Of a stretch of 64,000 nt of DNA, positions 55,786 through 63,380 are shown piece by piece. The notes under the pieces are model-generated. The model was given only the letters and a program-made list of their open reading frames with translations. It was not told where the DNA came from and ran no database searches. This DNA comes from Corynebacterium alimapuense (GTDB taxonomy: Bacteria > Actinomycetota > Actinomycetes > Mycobacteriales > Mycobacteriaceae): contig NZ_PTJO01000003.1 in the NCBI RefSeq assembly GCF_003716585.1, positions 1 through 64,000 of the forward strand, read 5' to 3'. The translations under genes and the position numbers were made by a program. Each line of letters starts with the position of its first letter. The first letter of the stretch is position 1.

Positions 55786-56745
55786 TCAGGCTAAGGTACG
55801 TTTTCCGGTGGCGGGCGGAGTAACCCACTCGAAAGCGGTGGCATTAGAGCGCGCACCTTGAGCAGATTTGGATCGATTCTCCTCACAAAGCTCTGCTAAT
55901 AGATTCTCGGAAAGCTCGACGATCCCAGCAAATTTCTTAGGGGTCAACCATCCAGGCTGGGTGGCAAAGAGAATGTCTTCGCTCGAAGTATTACCGCTGG
56001 CGCCTGGGGCGAAGGGACACCCTCCGAGGCCACCAAGAGCACCATCGACGACATCGGCACCAGCGGCGATGGCAGCCAGCGTATTGGCTACACCTAAGCC
56101 CCAGGTGTCGTGCCCGTGAAAGACGATGCGCCGAGCGGGGGTTTCAGCTTTCACCCTGTGTATCAACTCGGTGACTTGGGCAGGCACCGCTTGACCGAGA
56201 GTGTCGCAGATGACGATATCTACACAGCCTTCGGCGCGGGGGTCATTCGCGATGGCCACTACCCGTTCCGGATCAACTGGTCCATTGAAAGGGCAGGTGA
56301 AGGAGGTGGCCAAACAAAGCTGAACCCGACCTTTCACACCTTGAGCAATGGCAATGGCTTCCGGTAGCGCAGCAAGACTCTTTTCGGTGGCGCGTCCAAT
56401 GTTAGCTTCGTTGTGAGCATCGGAGACGGAAAGACAATATTGAAAATTGCGGGCGCCGGCTGCAGCGGCCTTGGCGATATGGCGCGGAGTAGCCACCCAA
56501 ATCCAACACTTCGCTAGTTCTTTTTCCGTTAGTACTTCCACCACCTCAAGAGTGTTAGCCATCGGTGGAACCAAATCGGCTCTTGCCATAGAACCTAGTT
56601 CGATCTCTGGAACTCCTAGACTCAGCAATGTACGGATAATGCGCACTTTATCCTCAGTGTCTAAGACCTTTCCTGTTAATTGGAGTCCATCACGCAAGGT
56701 GACGTCGCGGAGGTGAGAATTGGGGGAGAAAGAGTAATTGCTCAT
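55786..56745 (-). CDS. Hydroxymethylglutaryl-CoA lyase-like enzyme
   Basis: The 319-residue TIM-barrel protein has the HMGL-like hallmarks: LRDGLQ with catalytic Arg18/Asp19, metal-site HGHDTWGLGVANTLAA, and the HMG-CoA lyase signature GLGGCPFAPGASGNTSSED containing the active-site Cys. It differs from human and Pseudomonas HMGL at the substrate loop (GSMARADLVPPMANT instead of SFVSP-type), so the acyl-CoA may differ. It would split HMG-CoA to acetyl-CoA and acetoacetate, or a related 3-hydroxy-acyl-CoA. Its start overlaps the CoA-transferase stop by 4 bases. Confidence 0.88.
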   Translation of the reverse strand: MSNYSFSPNSHLRDVTLRDGLQLTGKVLDTEDKVRIIRTLLSLGVPEIELGSMARADLVPPMANTLEVVEVLTEKELAKCWIWVATPRHIAKAAAAGARNFQYCLSVSDAHNEANIGRATEKSLAALPEAIAIAQGVKGRVQLCLATSFTCPFNGPVDPERVVAIANDPRAEGCVDIVICDTLGQAVPAQVTELIHRVKAETPARRIVFHGHDTWGLGVANTLAAIAAGADVVDGALGGLGGCPFAPGASGNTSSEDILFATQPGWLTPKKFAGIVELSENLLAELCEENRSKSAQGARSNATAFEWVTPPATGKRTLA

Positions 56746-57989
56746 GCGTCCAAGCGCTCCTTAGCAGCAGTTGCGTTAGCAATCTGCTCGGCATCAAGCT
56801 GCAGGAGTCCACCAAGGATTTCTTGGTTGTGTTCTCCAAGATCGGGTCCAAGATGCTGGATGGGAAGTGAGTGATCACCGATGACAGGCACAATTCCTGG
56901 GAACCCTACGTCACGAATAATCTCTTTTCCACTGTCGACATCAAATTTCTGGATCATGTGGCGAGCTGCGTACTGTGGGTCCTCGCTGATATCGGAAGCA
57001 GTGTAGATTGGGCCAGCTGGGACTCCTGCCTTATCAAGGATTTCCAGGCACTCGGCGGCAGGGAGCGTGGCAGTCCATTCACCGATGACGGCGTCGAGCT
57101 CATCGCGATGCTCCCAGCGGTCGGCATTGGTCTGCAAACTTGGGTCAATGCCCAAATCGGGACGGCCAATGACCTCCATGTAGCGCTGGTAAATCGAGTC
57201 GCCATTTCCGGCGACGACAATGCTGGCGCCATCAGCGCAGAGATAGGCATTGGTGGGGGCAATGCCTTCCATCCGACCTCCGACGCGCTGTCGGTCAATG
57301 CCATAGGCCTGGTTATCGGGGATGAGGGACTCCATCATGGAGAACATGGCCTCATGGAGAGCCACGTCGATAATGCGGTCTGATAAAGCGATCCTCTCGC
57401 CCTCCGGACGAGTGGCTTCGCGTTGATAGAGGCTCATGACCACTCCGAAGGCAGCGTAGATTCCAGCGATAGAATCACCGATGGACACACCTACTCTCAC
57501 CGGCGCGCGGTCCGGGTCACCGACCATATTGCGGAAGCCACTGAATGCCTCGGCTACTGCTGCGAAACCGGGGCGGTGGGATAGCGGTCCAGTTTGCCCG
57601 AAGGCAGAGATACGGCTGATCACCAACTCCGGATTGATCTCATTGAGTACCTCCGGTCCCAGTCCCCAACGTTCAAGGGTACCGGGACGGAAGTTCTCCA
57701 GAAGCACATCGCACTCGGAGACTAGAGCTTTGACTGCGTCCTTGCCCGCCTCGGATCGCAGGTCCAGCACTACCGACTTCTTGTTGCGATTGATGGTACG
57801 AAAAAGCATCGAGGTAGTGCCTTGATATAGACGCCAATTGCGCAGTTCGTCGCCGGTACCGGGACGCTCAATCTTGATCACCTCAGCGCCGAAGTCGGCA
57901 AGGAGCCTTCCGGCAGTAGGGGCAGCAATGTAGTTGCCTAGTTCTAAAACGCGGATGCCTGCGAGAGGCTGGGGAGTGTGTTCAGTCAT
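56742..57989 (-). CDS. Family III CoA-transferase (CaiB/BaiF)
   Basis: The 415-residue enzyme starts PLAGIRVLELGNYIAAPTAGRLLADFGAEVIKIERPGTGD (interrupted only by the family's usual variation). It has KKSVVLDLRSEAGKDAV, LLENFRPGTLERWGLG and the catalytic Asp in VGVSIGDSIAG near residue 170. It transfers CoA between carboxylates, for example from succinyl-CoA. Linked to an HMG-CoA-lyase-like enzyme, it resembles the human succinyl-CoA:glutarate/HMG CoA-transferase in role. Ends within the HMGL start; transporter gene lies 59 bp upstream. Confidence 0.92.
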   Translation of the reverse strand: MTEHTPQPLAGIRVLELGNYIAAPTAGRLLADFGAEVIKIERPGTGDELRNWRLYQGTTSMLFRTINRNKKSVVLDLRSEAGKDAVKALVSECDVLLENFRPGTLERWGLGPEVLNEINPELVISRISAFGQTGPLSHRPGFAAVAEAFSGFRNMVGDPDRAPVRVGVSIGDSIAGIYAAFGVVMSLYQREATRPEGERIALSDRIIDVALHEAMFSMMESLIPDNQAYGIDRQRVGGRMEGIAPTNAYLCADGASIVVAGNGDSIYQRYMEVIGRPDLGIDPSLQTNADRWEHRDELDAVIGEWTATLPAAECLEILDKAGVPAGPIYTASDISEDPQYAARHMIQKFDVDSGKEIIRDVGFPGIVPVIGDHSLPIQHLGPDLGEHNQEILGGLLQLDAEQIANATAAKERLDA

Positions 57990-58048
57990 CGGAAGTTGGT
58001 CCTTTCAAGACGCTCATTGAAATGTTTGGATATGCAGGTTGCAGGGGA

Positions 58049-59500
58049 CTAGAGGAAGATGCCGAGGATCATGGTGCAGAGCAGGGCGACTACTGATGCG
58101 ACTGAAACTCCTAGAGAACAAGATTTCAGTGTTCCTCGGGTGGTCTGGCCGAGCATGGATTGCAGGAGCCAGAAGGTATTAGAGGTGACGTGAACCATGA
58201 AGAGGGAACCTGCCCCGGCAGCCAGTGCAAGGAGCACAGGATCCATTCCGATTTGGCCGACTACTGGAGCGAGCAGACCTGCAGCGGTGATTGCAGAAAT
58301 CGTTACGGAGCCCACTGCGATATGAAGGACCGCTGCGATTGCCCAGACTGTAAGAAGTGGTGCGAAGGAACCGGCGGTGAAGTACTGGCCCAAGACATCG
58401 CCCATACCGCTAGCTGCGATGACAGCAGCTAGCGAGCCACCGGCACCGGTCAGGATGAGGATCTGGCCAGACTCTCGAAAACCATCGACGACAGCTTTTT
58501 CAACTCTTTCGCCTCCGATGGTGTAGCGGGCGACAAAGCTGGTACCCAGCAGTCCAATGAGCAGAGCGACTACTGGAGTGGAGAAGAATTCGATGACGGG
58601 ATTCATGACGCCAGCCATCTCTAAGATTGCTCCGGTAGCGATGAGTACCAATGCCAGCAGCATGGGACCAAAGAGCAAGAAAAGACTGGGTTGCTTTTCC
58701 TTAGTCTCTTCGGATTCGTGGACACGTTGTGGGAGCAGACCGACGCGAGTGCCGTGGCCATCGATGAGCCCATCTTCGTGATCTACTGGGGCAAATCCTG
58801 CAGGGTCGTTGTCAGCGTCGGTGGGCTGTGAAACATCGGAGGGTTCCTCGTCGATGGGTTGTTGGTCTAGGTCGACGTTCCATAGCCCTCGGTGAATAAA
58901 GAAGTTCATGATTGCAATGGAGATAACGATGGTCGGAACGACGACGATAAAGCCGAAGATCATCATCTTCCCCAGTGGGACGCCGAGTAATCCGGCCAGC
59001 GCCATCGTTGCCACGCCAGGAACCATGAGAACGATGCCGCATTCCAGGCTAATTGCCAAAGCCGTGGCCATTTTTGCAATACCGAACTTGCCTAGATGGG
59101 GAGCCATGCGCCGGGCGAGGGGTGCACTCATCACTAGCAATACATCTAGGAAGATCGATTGCAGTGCAGTACCGATAGTTAGTCCCAAAGCATAGGGGAC
59201 ACCTCGTGGCCCAAAAATCCTCAATAGTGCGTTAACGAGCCGTCGAATCGCGCCAGTCTCGTTGAGGATTGAGCCCATGAGCACACCCCAAGCAATCAAG
59301 AGGCCAACTTCAAACATGATGTCGCCGAAGCCTTGCATTGCTGTCGTAGTTGTTTCAGCGGGACTAAGGCCCGTTGCTAGTCCCAATACCAAAGCGCCCG
59401 TCACTAGTGACACCACGGGATTGATGCGTAGTTTGATGATCATTAGAACGATTCCCACGATCACCGCAGCGGTGATCGAGAGAATTTGCCAGTCTGCCAT
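58049..59500 (-). CDS. GntP-family permease
   Basis: The 483-residue integral membrane protein has about 12-13 hydrophobic segments. The opening LRINPVVSLVTGALVLGLATGLSP, the motif FGDIMFEVGLLIAWGVLMGSILNETGA and the closing VHVTSNTFWLLQSMLGQTTRGTLKS are typical of GntP proton symporters for gluconate-like organic acids. An acidic cytoplasmic loop lies around 205-260. With the downstream enzymes it probably imports the branched acid that they degrade. Confidence 0.92.
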   Translation of the reverse strand: MADWQILSITAAVIVGIVLMIIKLRINPVVSLVTGALVLGLATGLSPAETTTTAMQGFGDIMFEVGLLIAWGVLMGSILNETGAIRRLVNALLRIFGPRGVPYALGLTIGTALQSIFLDVLLVMSAPLARRMAPHLGKFGIAKMATALAISLECGIVLMVPGVATMALAGLLGVPLGKMMIFGFIVVVPTIVISIAIMNFFIHRGLWNVDLDQQPIDEEPSDVSQPTDADNDPAGFAPVDHEDGLIDGHGTRVGLLPQRVHESEETKEKQPSLFLLFGPMLLALVLIATGAILEMAGVMNPVIEFFSTPVVALLIGLLGTSFVARYTIGGERVEKAVVDGFRESGQILILTGAGGSLAAVIAASGMGDVLGQYFTAGSFAPLLTVWAIAAVLHIAVGSVTISAITAAGLLAPVVGQIGMDPVLLALAAGAGSLFMVHVTSNTFWLLQSMLGQTTRGTLKSCSLGVSVASVVALLCTMILGIFL

Positions 59501-59585
59501 GAGCTATTCACCTTTTCCTTCGAGCCATCCAGTTTATGTGGTGTGACTCACTTTAGATTGTGCATGTGATCCACGACGTTAGCAC

Positions 59586-59604
59586 TGGCCCACATAGTGG
59601 GCCA
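59586..59604. promoter_or_regulatory. Perfect 19-bp palindrome upstream of the GntP permease
   Basis: TGGCCCAC-ATA-GTGGGCCA is a perfect inverted repeat 86 bp upstream of the permease start. A second short one, GTGA-TGCAAG-TCAC, is at 59620-59633. The spacing suits an operator for the catabolic operon. Confidence 0.5.
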
Positions 59605-60325
59605 TAGTTCACTAAAAATGTGATGCAAGTCACCAATCTGGATTGGAGTTGACCCTGCCTGGGCATTAAGGTCGTTGCAAAGGATTTCAGCAAGGCCAAT
59701 ATCGAGCTCGAGTCACAATCGCCTCGGGCCAGTGTGATTGCCATTGCGTGAGGTTAAGGCGGGGTATAGGTCATCGTTCTCGGGCTTAATAGACTGTTCA
59801 CCTGGCGATGAAGGGGGAGTTGACCTCCTGGCAGTTAATGACGGCCAGCCTCCGTTTAATCGTCCAAGGCGACTCTGAGCTGGATACTGACTAGGTGTAA
59901 AAGGTGAGCCCTCGAAGAATCATTTTCCGGTACCGATTAAGGGTGAGGGTGACATATTGAGGGCCGGCTCATTCGGAATTGGTGGATGCGGAGATCCCTG
60001 CGTCGATCATTACGGGCACGTCAGGGTGTGCGATGGATCGACTTCTTGACTAAGGAGTCAAAAAGAGGCGCCTTCTTCGTTTCAGGATGGAGTCGGGATG
60101 GATCGGATCCCGAAGTGCGACTCGAGGCTTGCTCCACAGCGACCCATCGCGTGAGGGCAAATTGACCATCGACCGATGCTTGATGGATGAGATTGACCGT
60201 CATTGAGGTCTTGTTTGCATGCTGGAACTGCTGAGATGAATTGGATGATCAGGGCAATGCGCAAAAAATGGCATGGGCCAGGTCAGCGAAGCTACTCGGG
60301 GAGCTCTGTCCAGAAGCAATATGAC

Positions 60326-60339
60326 ATAATGTACATTAT
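60326..60339. other. 14-bp palindrome resembling a resolvase crossover site
   Basis: ATAATGTACATTAT is perfectly symmetric. With its minus-strand flank it reads TGTCCGATAATGTACATTAT, which resembles the Tn3/gamma-delta res site I pattern that I recall (TGTCYGATAAT with a central TA). No resolvase gene is in the window. It may be a transposon remnant or a regulator site. Confidence 0.35.
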
Positions 60340-60357
60340 CGGACAATTATCTAGACC

Positions 60358-60421
60358 TGGATAACTAGCTCGCGAACATCTTCGGGACCCGCCCATCTGT
60401 CTATGCCTACCTAGTTATCCA
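60358..60421. repeat. Long-range inverted repeat TGGATAACTAG / CTAGTTATCCA
   Basis: The 11-bp arms at 60358-60368 and 60411-60421 are perfect complements separated by 42 bases, right after the 14-bp palindrome. The arrangement could be a recombination or protein-binding site. Confidence 0.5.
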
Positions 60422-60656
60422 TCTCTGGGTCCGCATGAAAGATCCGTGGCCCGGCTGGACTGGCCTCAACTTTCCGGCAGTCATCTCGCGTCATCATTGC
60501 GGACTCCAGCTTCATGCGGGCGCTTCATACGGGACGCTCGCTCGATCATTGGCTGACATGAGATATCTGGATGTGGTTCGCGCCAGTGCCGTGATGAGGT
60601 TTGGCCCCGAGGAGGTTTTGCATATCTGGAGATATAGGCATGAGCTTATTGAAAAG

Positions 60657-60692
60657 GCATCCTGAAGGCCCTAACTTGCCCTCAGGATGCCT
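60657..60692 (-). terminator. Terminator of the YceI operon
   Basis: GGCATCCTGA (60657-60666) pairs perfectly with TCAGGATGCC (60683-60692). On the minus strand it lies 44 bp beyond the last gene and is followed by TTTTC. Confidence 0.82.
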
Positions 60693-60736
60693 TAAGGTAG
60701 CAACCTCTGAGTATCTACTATTTAGTCACTGTGACG

Positions 60737-60922
60737 TTATTCGGTGGAATTGTCCGATTCTTTGACCCGGTAGGCATATCGCAACTGCCAGATAGTCAAC
60801 AACAACAGGCCGACGGCGATGGCACCAATGACCCACATCTGCTCGATGAGGACATAGGTACCAAAACCAATCAGGACTACTAATCGCAGCCACATCGCCG
60901 GAATCATCCGAGTTGCAAGCAT
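60737..60922 (-). CDS. Small two-helix membrane protein downstream of the YceI gene
   Basis: The 61-residue protein has two hydrophobic segments (about 11-26 LRLVVLIGFGTYVLIE and 29-45 VIGAIAVGLLLLTIWQL) and a charged tail (RVKESDNSTE). Its ATG shares a base with the TAA of the YceI gene (TAATG), which supports real, coupled translation. Function unknown; it probably works with, or is made alongside, the YceI protein. Confidence 0.75.
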   Translation of the reverse strand: MLATRMIPAMWLRLVVLIGFGTYVLIEQMWVIGAIAVGLLLLTIWQLRYAYRVKESDNSTE

Positions 60923-61626
60923 TAGACCTTCTCCATGGCGATGCGGATATTAAGCTCGCCCTCTTCATCGATGGCTGCTGCTACAAACTCCGGCGATTCG
61001 ACGCCGTAATCAAGCCGGTTGATTGGCAGATCACCTGAGATGATCAAGAGGTCACCATCGCGGAGTGCATCGAACTCGTGGGTTACCTGATTGGTCTCGC
61101 CATGAATCTCTAGGTCTCCGACCAAAGTGACCGTTCCGGAGGTTCCATCATCAGGAACCTGAGAAACATCAGCAGGTTCGGTGACGGTGAAAGATGCAGT
61201 GGGAAACTGATCTGTAAGGAGAATCTTTCGAGCAACGTTGACATCTCGACGCTGATTATCGGTGGTTACCTCGGTCATATCGACCACGATCTCACCTGCG
61301 GTGAGCTCTTCATTATCGACGGTCGCGGAGCCTTCCACCGCTTGAGTTGAGCCTGAGGTGTTCTTGCGCTCCCCTGGCAGGATCTCAAAAAAGGTGAAGC
61401 CTACAGCGGTGGTATTGACATCGCGGGTAGTGACTACCTGCCATTGTCCATCAAGATCTGTCGTGGCTGGTTGGGCATTTTCTGCAGACAAGCCTTCTGT
61501 GCGCACACCAGGGCCCATAATTGCCGAATACACCATGGGAACTACCGCGACCAACGCCAGTACCACGATGAGGACGACAACAACCGACATGACCGCCTTG
61601 CGGCCCGTGGACATTTTTTGGGACAT
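60922..61626 (-). CDS. YceI-family lipid-binding protein, membrane anchored
   Basis: The 234-residue protein has an N-terminal transmembrane helix (about 11-34, MSVVVVLIVVLALVAVVPMVY). The YceI lipocalin-like barrel follows, with the family segments VGFTFFEILPG, VDMTEVTTDNQRRDVNVARKILLTDQFPTASFTV and GDLEIHGETNQVTHEFDALR. YceI proteins bind polyisoprenoid chains; here it would face outward. It is translationally coupled to the small membrane protein. Confidence 0.9.
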   Translation of the reverse strand: MSQKMSTGRKAVMSVVVVLIVVLALVAVVPMVYSAIMGPGVRTEGLSAENAQPATTDLDGQWQVVTTRDVNTTAVGFTFFEILPGERKNTSGSTQAVEGSATVDNEELTAGEIVVDMTEVTTDNQRRDVNVARKILLTDQFPTASFTVTEPADVSQVPDDGTSGTVTLVGDLEIHGETNQVTHEFDALRDGDLLIISGDLPINRLDYGVESPEFVAAAIDEEGELNIRIAMEKV

Positions 61627-61633
61627 ACCGTAG

Positions 61634-61969
61634 TTACCTCAACTTCTCGATTGCCCGGGCGAGCGATACCAGTTCCGTGCACAGGTCGCGTAATTCGTCC
61701 GGCTCAGCACCCTCCGCTGACGCGGTGGCTATATCCTCGGCCGCGCAGCGCAACTCGAAGAGGGAATCTCGTAGAGCCGCAGCACGGTCAGGATGAATAA
61801 TAACCGCTTCTTGCGGGATATTGGTACCCGTGATTTTATGCCGTTGTTCGTAGGCACGTTGTTTGCAAGACCTGCCACAGTACTTTCGGGGGCGACCCCG
61901 CCCAGAGCTGCCAAGTTCCTTGCCACACCATGCACAGACTGACGTGTGCTGGGTTCGAGATATCGTCAC
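61634..61969 (-). CDS. Small zinc-finger-like protein
   Basis: The 111-residue protein has an N-terminal Cys cluster (CAWCGKELGSSGRGRPRKYC then GRSCKQRAYEQR), a likely zinc site of the FCS/MYM-like kind with basic, DNA- or RNA-binding character. A helical acidic C-terminal half (AALRDSLFELRCAAEDIA) follows. Similar short proteins are common in actinobacteria next to rbpA. Function unknown. It ends 7 bp before the YceI gene and is divergent from rbpA. Confidence 0.82.
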   Translation of the reverse strand: MTISRTQHTSVCAWCGKELGSSGRGRPRKYCGRSCKQRAYEQRHKITGTNIPQEAVIIHPDRAAALRDSLFELRCAAEDIATASAEGAEPDELRDLCTELVSLARAIEKLR

Positions 61970-62001
61970 GTGACCTACCCTAGTTCATGGGTGGGGATCG
62001 G

Positions 62002-62032
62002 GGAACAAGATCACGTGCTGGTCCGTTATACT
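62002..62032 (+). promoter_or_regulatory. SigH/SigR-type promoter overlapping a -10 box, upstream of rbpA
   Basis: GGAAC (62002-62006) and CGTT (62024-62027) are separated by 17 bp, the pattern of thiol-oxidative-stress ECF sigma factors (SigH in Corynebacterium, SigR in Streptomyces). A TATACT at 62027-62032 could be a housekeeping -10 at nearly the same start. RbpA is a known SigR target in Streptomyces. Confidence 0.7.
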
Positions 62033-62107
62033 GATAGGTCTACATCAGAAGCGGCCCCAGTATAAGGGACTGTTTCTTCGGGAACGCAATGAAAAGGATG
62101 ATGCTGC

Positions 62108-62485
62108 ATGGCAGATCGCGTACTTCGCGGCAGCCGTATGGGTGCGGTCAGCTATGAAACTGATCGTGACCACGACCTTGCCCCGCGCCAGATGGCTAAG
62201 TATCGGACAGGCAGCGGTGAGGTATTTGACGTCCCCTTCGCTGACGATGCTGAAATCCCTGAAGAGTGGATGTGTAAGAATGGTCAGCTCGGCACCCTCA
62301 TGGAGGGTGAGGGCGTGGAATCTAAACCAGTCAAACCCCCTCGTACCCACTGGGATATGTTGCGGGAGCGCCGGACGCTCGACGAGTTGGACGTTCTGTT
62401 AGAAGAACGCGTCGAGCATTTAAGGAAGCGACGCCGTTCAGCCGCTCGCCTGCTCAAAGAGCAGCAGGCAAAAGAAAACGAGTAG
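62108..62485 (+). CDS. rbpA: RNA polymerase-binding protein RbpA
   Basis: The 125-residue protein is almost colinear with mycobacterial RbpA: MADRVLRGSRMGAVSYETDRDHDLAPRQ at the start, the RbpA core GEVFDVPFADDAEIPEEWMCKNG, the basic linker KPVKPPRTHWDMLRERR and the sigma-interaction helix. It binds primary sigma factor and RNA polymerase and stabilises the open complex. The tail is about 10 residues longer (LLKEQQAKENE). Confidence 0.97.
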   Translation: MADRVLRGSRMGAVSYETDRDHDLAPRQMAKYRTGSGEVFDVPFADDAEIPEEWMCKNGQLGTLMEGEGVESKPVKPPRTHWDMLRERRTLDELDVLLEERVEHLRKRRRSAARLLKEQQAKENE

Positions 62486-62502
62486 GCCCTTTGGGCCTAC
62501 TC
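62480..62502. terminator. Terminator between rbpA and ppm
   Basis: GAGTAGGCCC-TTT-GGGCCTACTC is a perfect 10-bp hairpin overlapping the rbpA stop codon, between two convergent genes. It is followed by TTG on the plus side. Confidence 0.82.
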
Positions 62503-62523
62503 TTGCCGGTGGCTAACCGGTAG

Positions 62524-63330
62524 CTAGTGATTGCGCTTGTGGCGCTGCGAGGTTTTCCACTCGTGGGCCACAAGCTTTTTCAGTTCTCGGGAGAGCTCCG
62601 TGAGCTGAGTCAAACGGTGCTTAAATCCCCAGGTGGTGACCTGGACGAGAGAATCCTTGACGAAGCTACCGTCCAATTTGGACTCGCCGATTTCCCGTTC
62701 GACGAAAGTAATCGGAACTTCACGGACGTTAAAGCCCTCGGAGACGACGCGCCAAGCCAGTTCCACCTGGAAGATATAACCGGCATTGGACAGCTCGTCG
62801 AGGTCAATGGCTTCGAGGGTCTCCCGACGGTAGGCCCGGTAACCGGCAGTCATATCCGACAGGCCGGCTCCAAGAGCCAACGAGATATAGGTGTTTCCGC
62901 CTTTGGACAGCAGCCAACGCTTTTTCGGCCAGTTGACCACTTTCCCGCCGTCGATATAACGGGAACCGATGACCAAGTCTGCGCCGCGATCGATTTCATC
63001 GAGAAGAAGGTGAAGCTGTTCTGGAGAATGCGAGCCATCGGCATCCATCTCACAGAGCACGGTGAAACCTAGATCCAATCCCCAAGCGAATCCAGCAGCA
63101 TAAGCCCCGCACAGACCACCTTTGCCCTCACGGTGGAGCACCGTGACCTGCGGATCGGCAGCAGCAAGTTCATCGGCCTTGTCCCCCGTGCCGTCTGGGC
63201 TATTGTCATCGACGATGAGAACGTCAACGTCTGGAGCAGCCTTGCGGACTCTGCCGACGATCAGCGGAAGATTCTCAAGTTCGTTGTAAGTGGGGATGAT
63301 CACCAGAGTCGCGTCACTGGGTTTGTTCAA
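62524..63330 (-). CDS. ppm1: Polyprenol monophosphomannose synthase
   Basis: The 268-residue GT2 glycosyltransferase has [35 protein letters not shown], the metal-binding [15 protein letters not shown] and the acceptor region [17 protein letters not shown]. It moves mannose from GDP-Man to polyprenol phosphate, the donor for lipomannan/lipoarabinomannan and protein mannosylation. The final basic tail ([13 protein letters not shown]) is typical. In corynebacteria ppm1 and lnt (ppm2) are separate neighbours, whereas in M. tuberculosis they are fused. Confidence 0.95.
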   Translation of the reverse strand: MNKPSDATLVIIPTYNELENLPLIVGRVRKAAPDVDVLIVDDNSPDGTGDKADELAAADPQVTVLHREGKGGLCGAYAAGFAWGLDLGFTVLCEMDADGSHSPEQLHLLLDEIDRGADLVIGSRYIDGGKVVNWPKKRWLLSKGGNTYISLALGAGLSDMTAGYRAYRRETLEAIDLDELSNAGYIFQVELAWRVVSEGFNVREVPITFVEREIGESKLDGSFVKDSLVQVTTWGFKHRLTQLTELSRELKKLVAHEWKTSQRHKRNH

Positions 63331-63380
63331 GAGATTCTCCTAATCTAAAAGCCCCTCTATTCAAGGGGCGTTGCTGACCA

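Larger units (their letters stand above)
59501..60736. other. About 1.2 kb without a supported gene
   Basis: Only short open frames occur here (63, 60, 60 and 76 codons at 59553-59744, 60021-60203, 60082-60264 and 60435-60665) and none resembles a protein I know. The stretch holds a 19-bp palindrome near the permease promoter, a 14-bp palindrome, an 11-bp long-range inverted repeat and a terminator, listed separately. It could be a decayed gene or mobile-element remnant next to the catabolic island. Confidence 0.6.

Noticed and set aside
60435..60665. 76-codon plus-strand frame in the gene-free region
   Set aside because: No ribosome site, no recognisable motif, and its end lies inside the terminator of the opposite operon.
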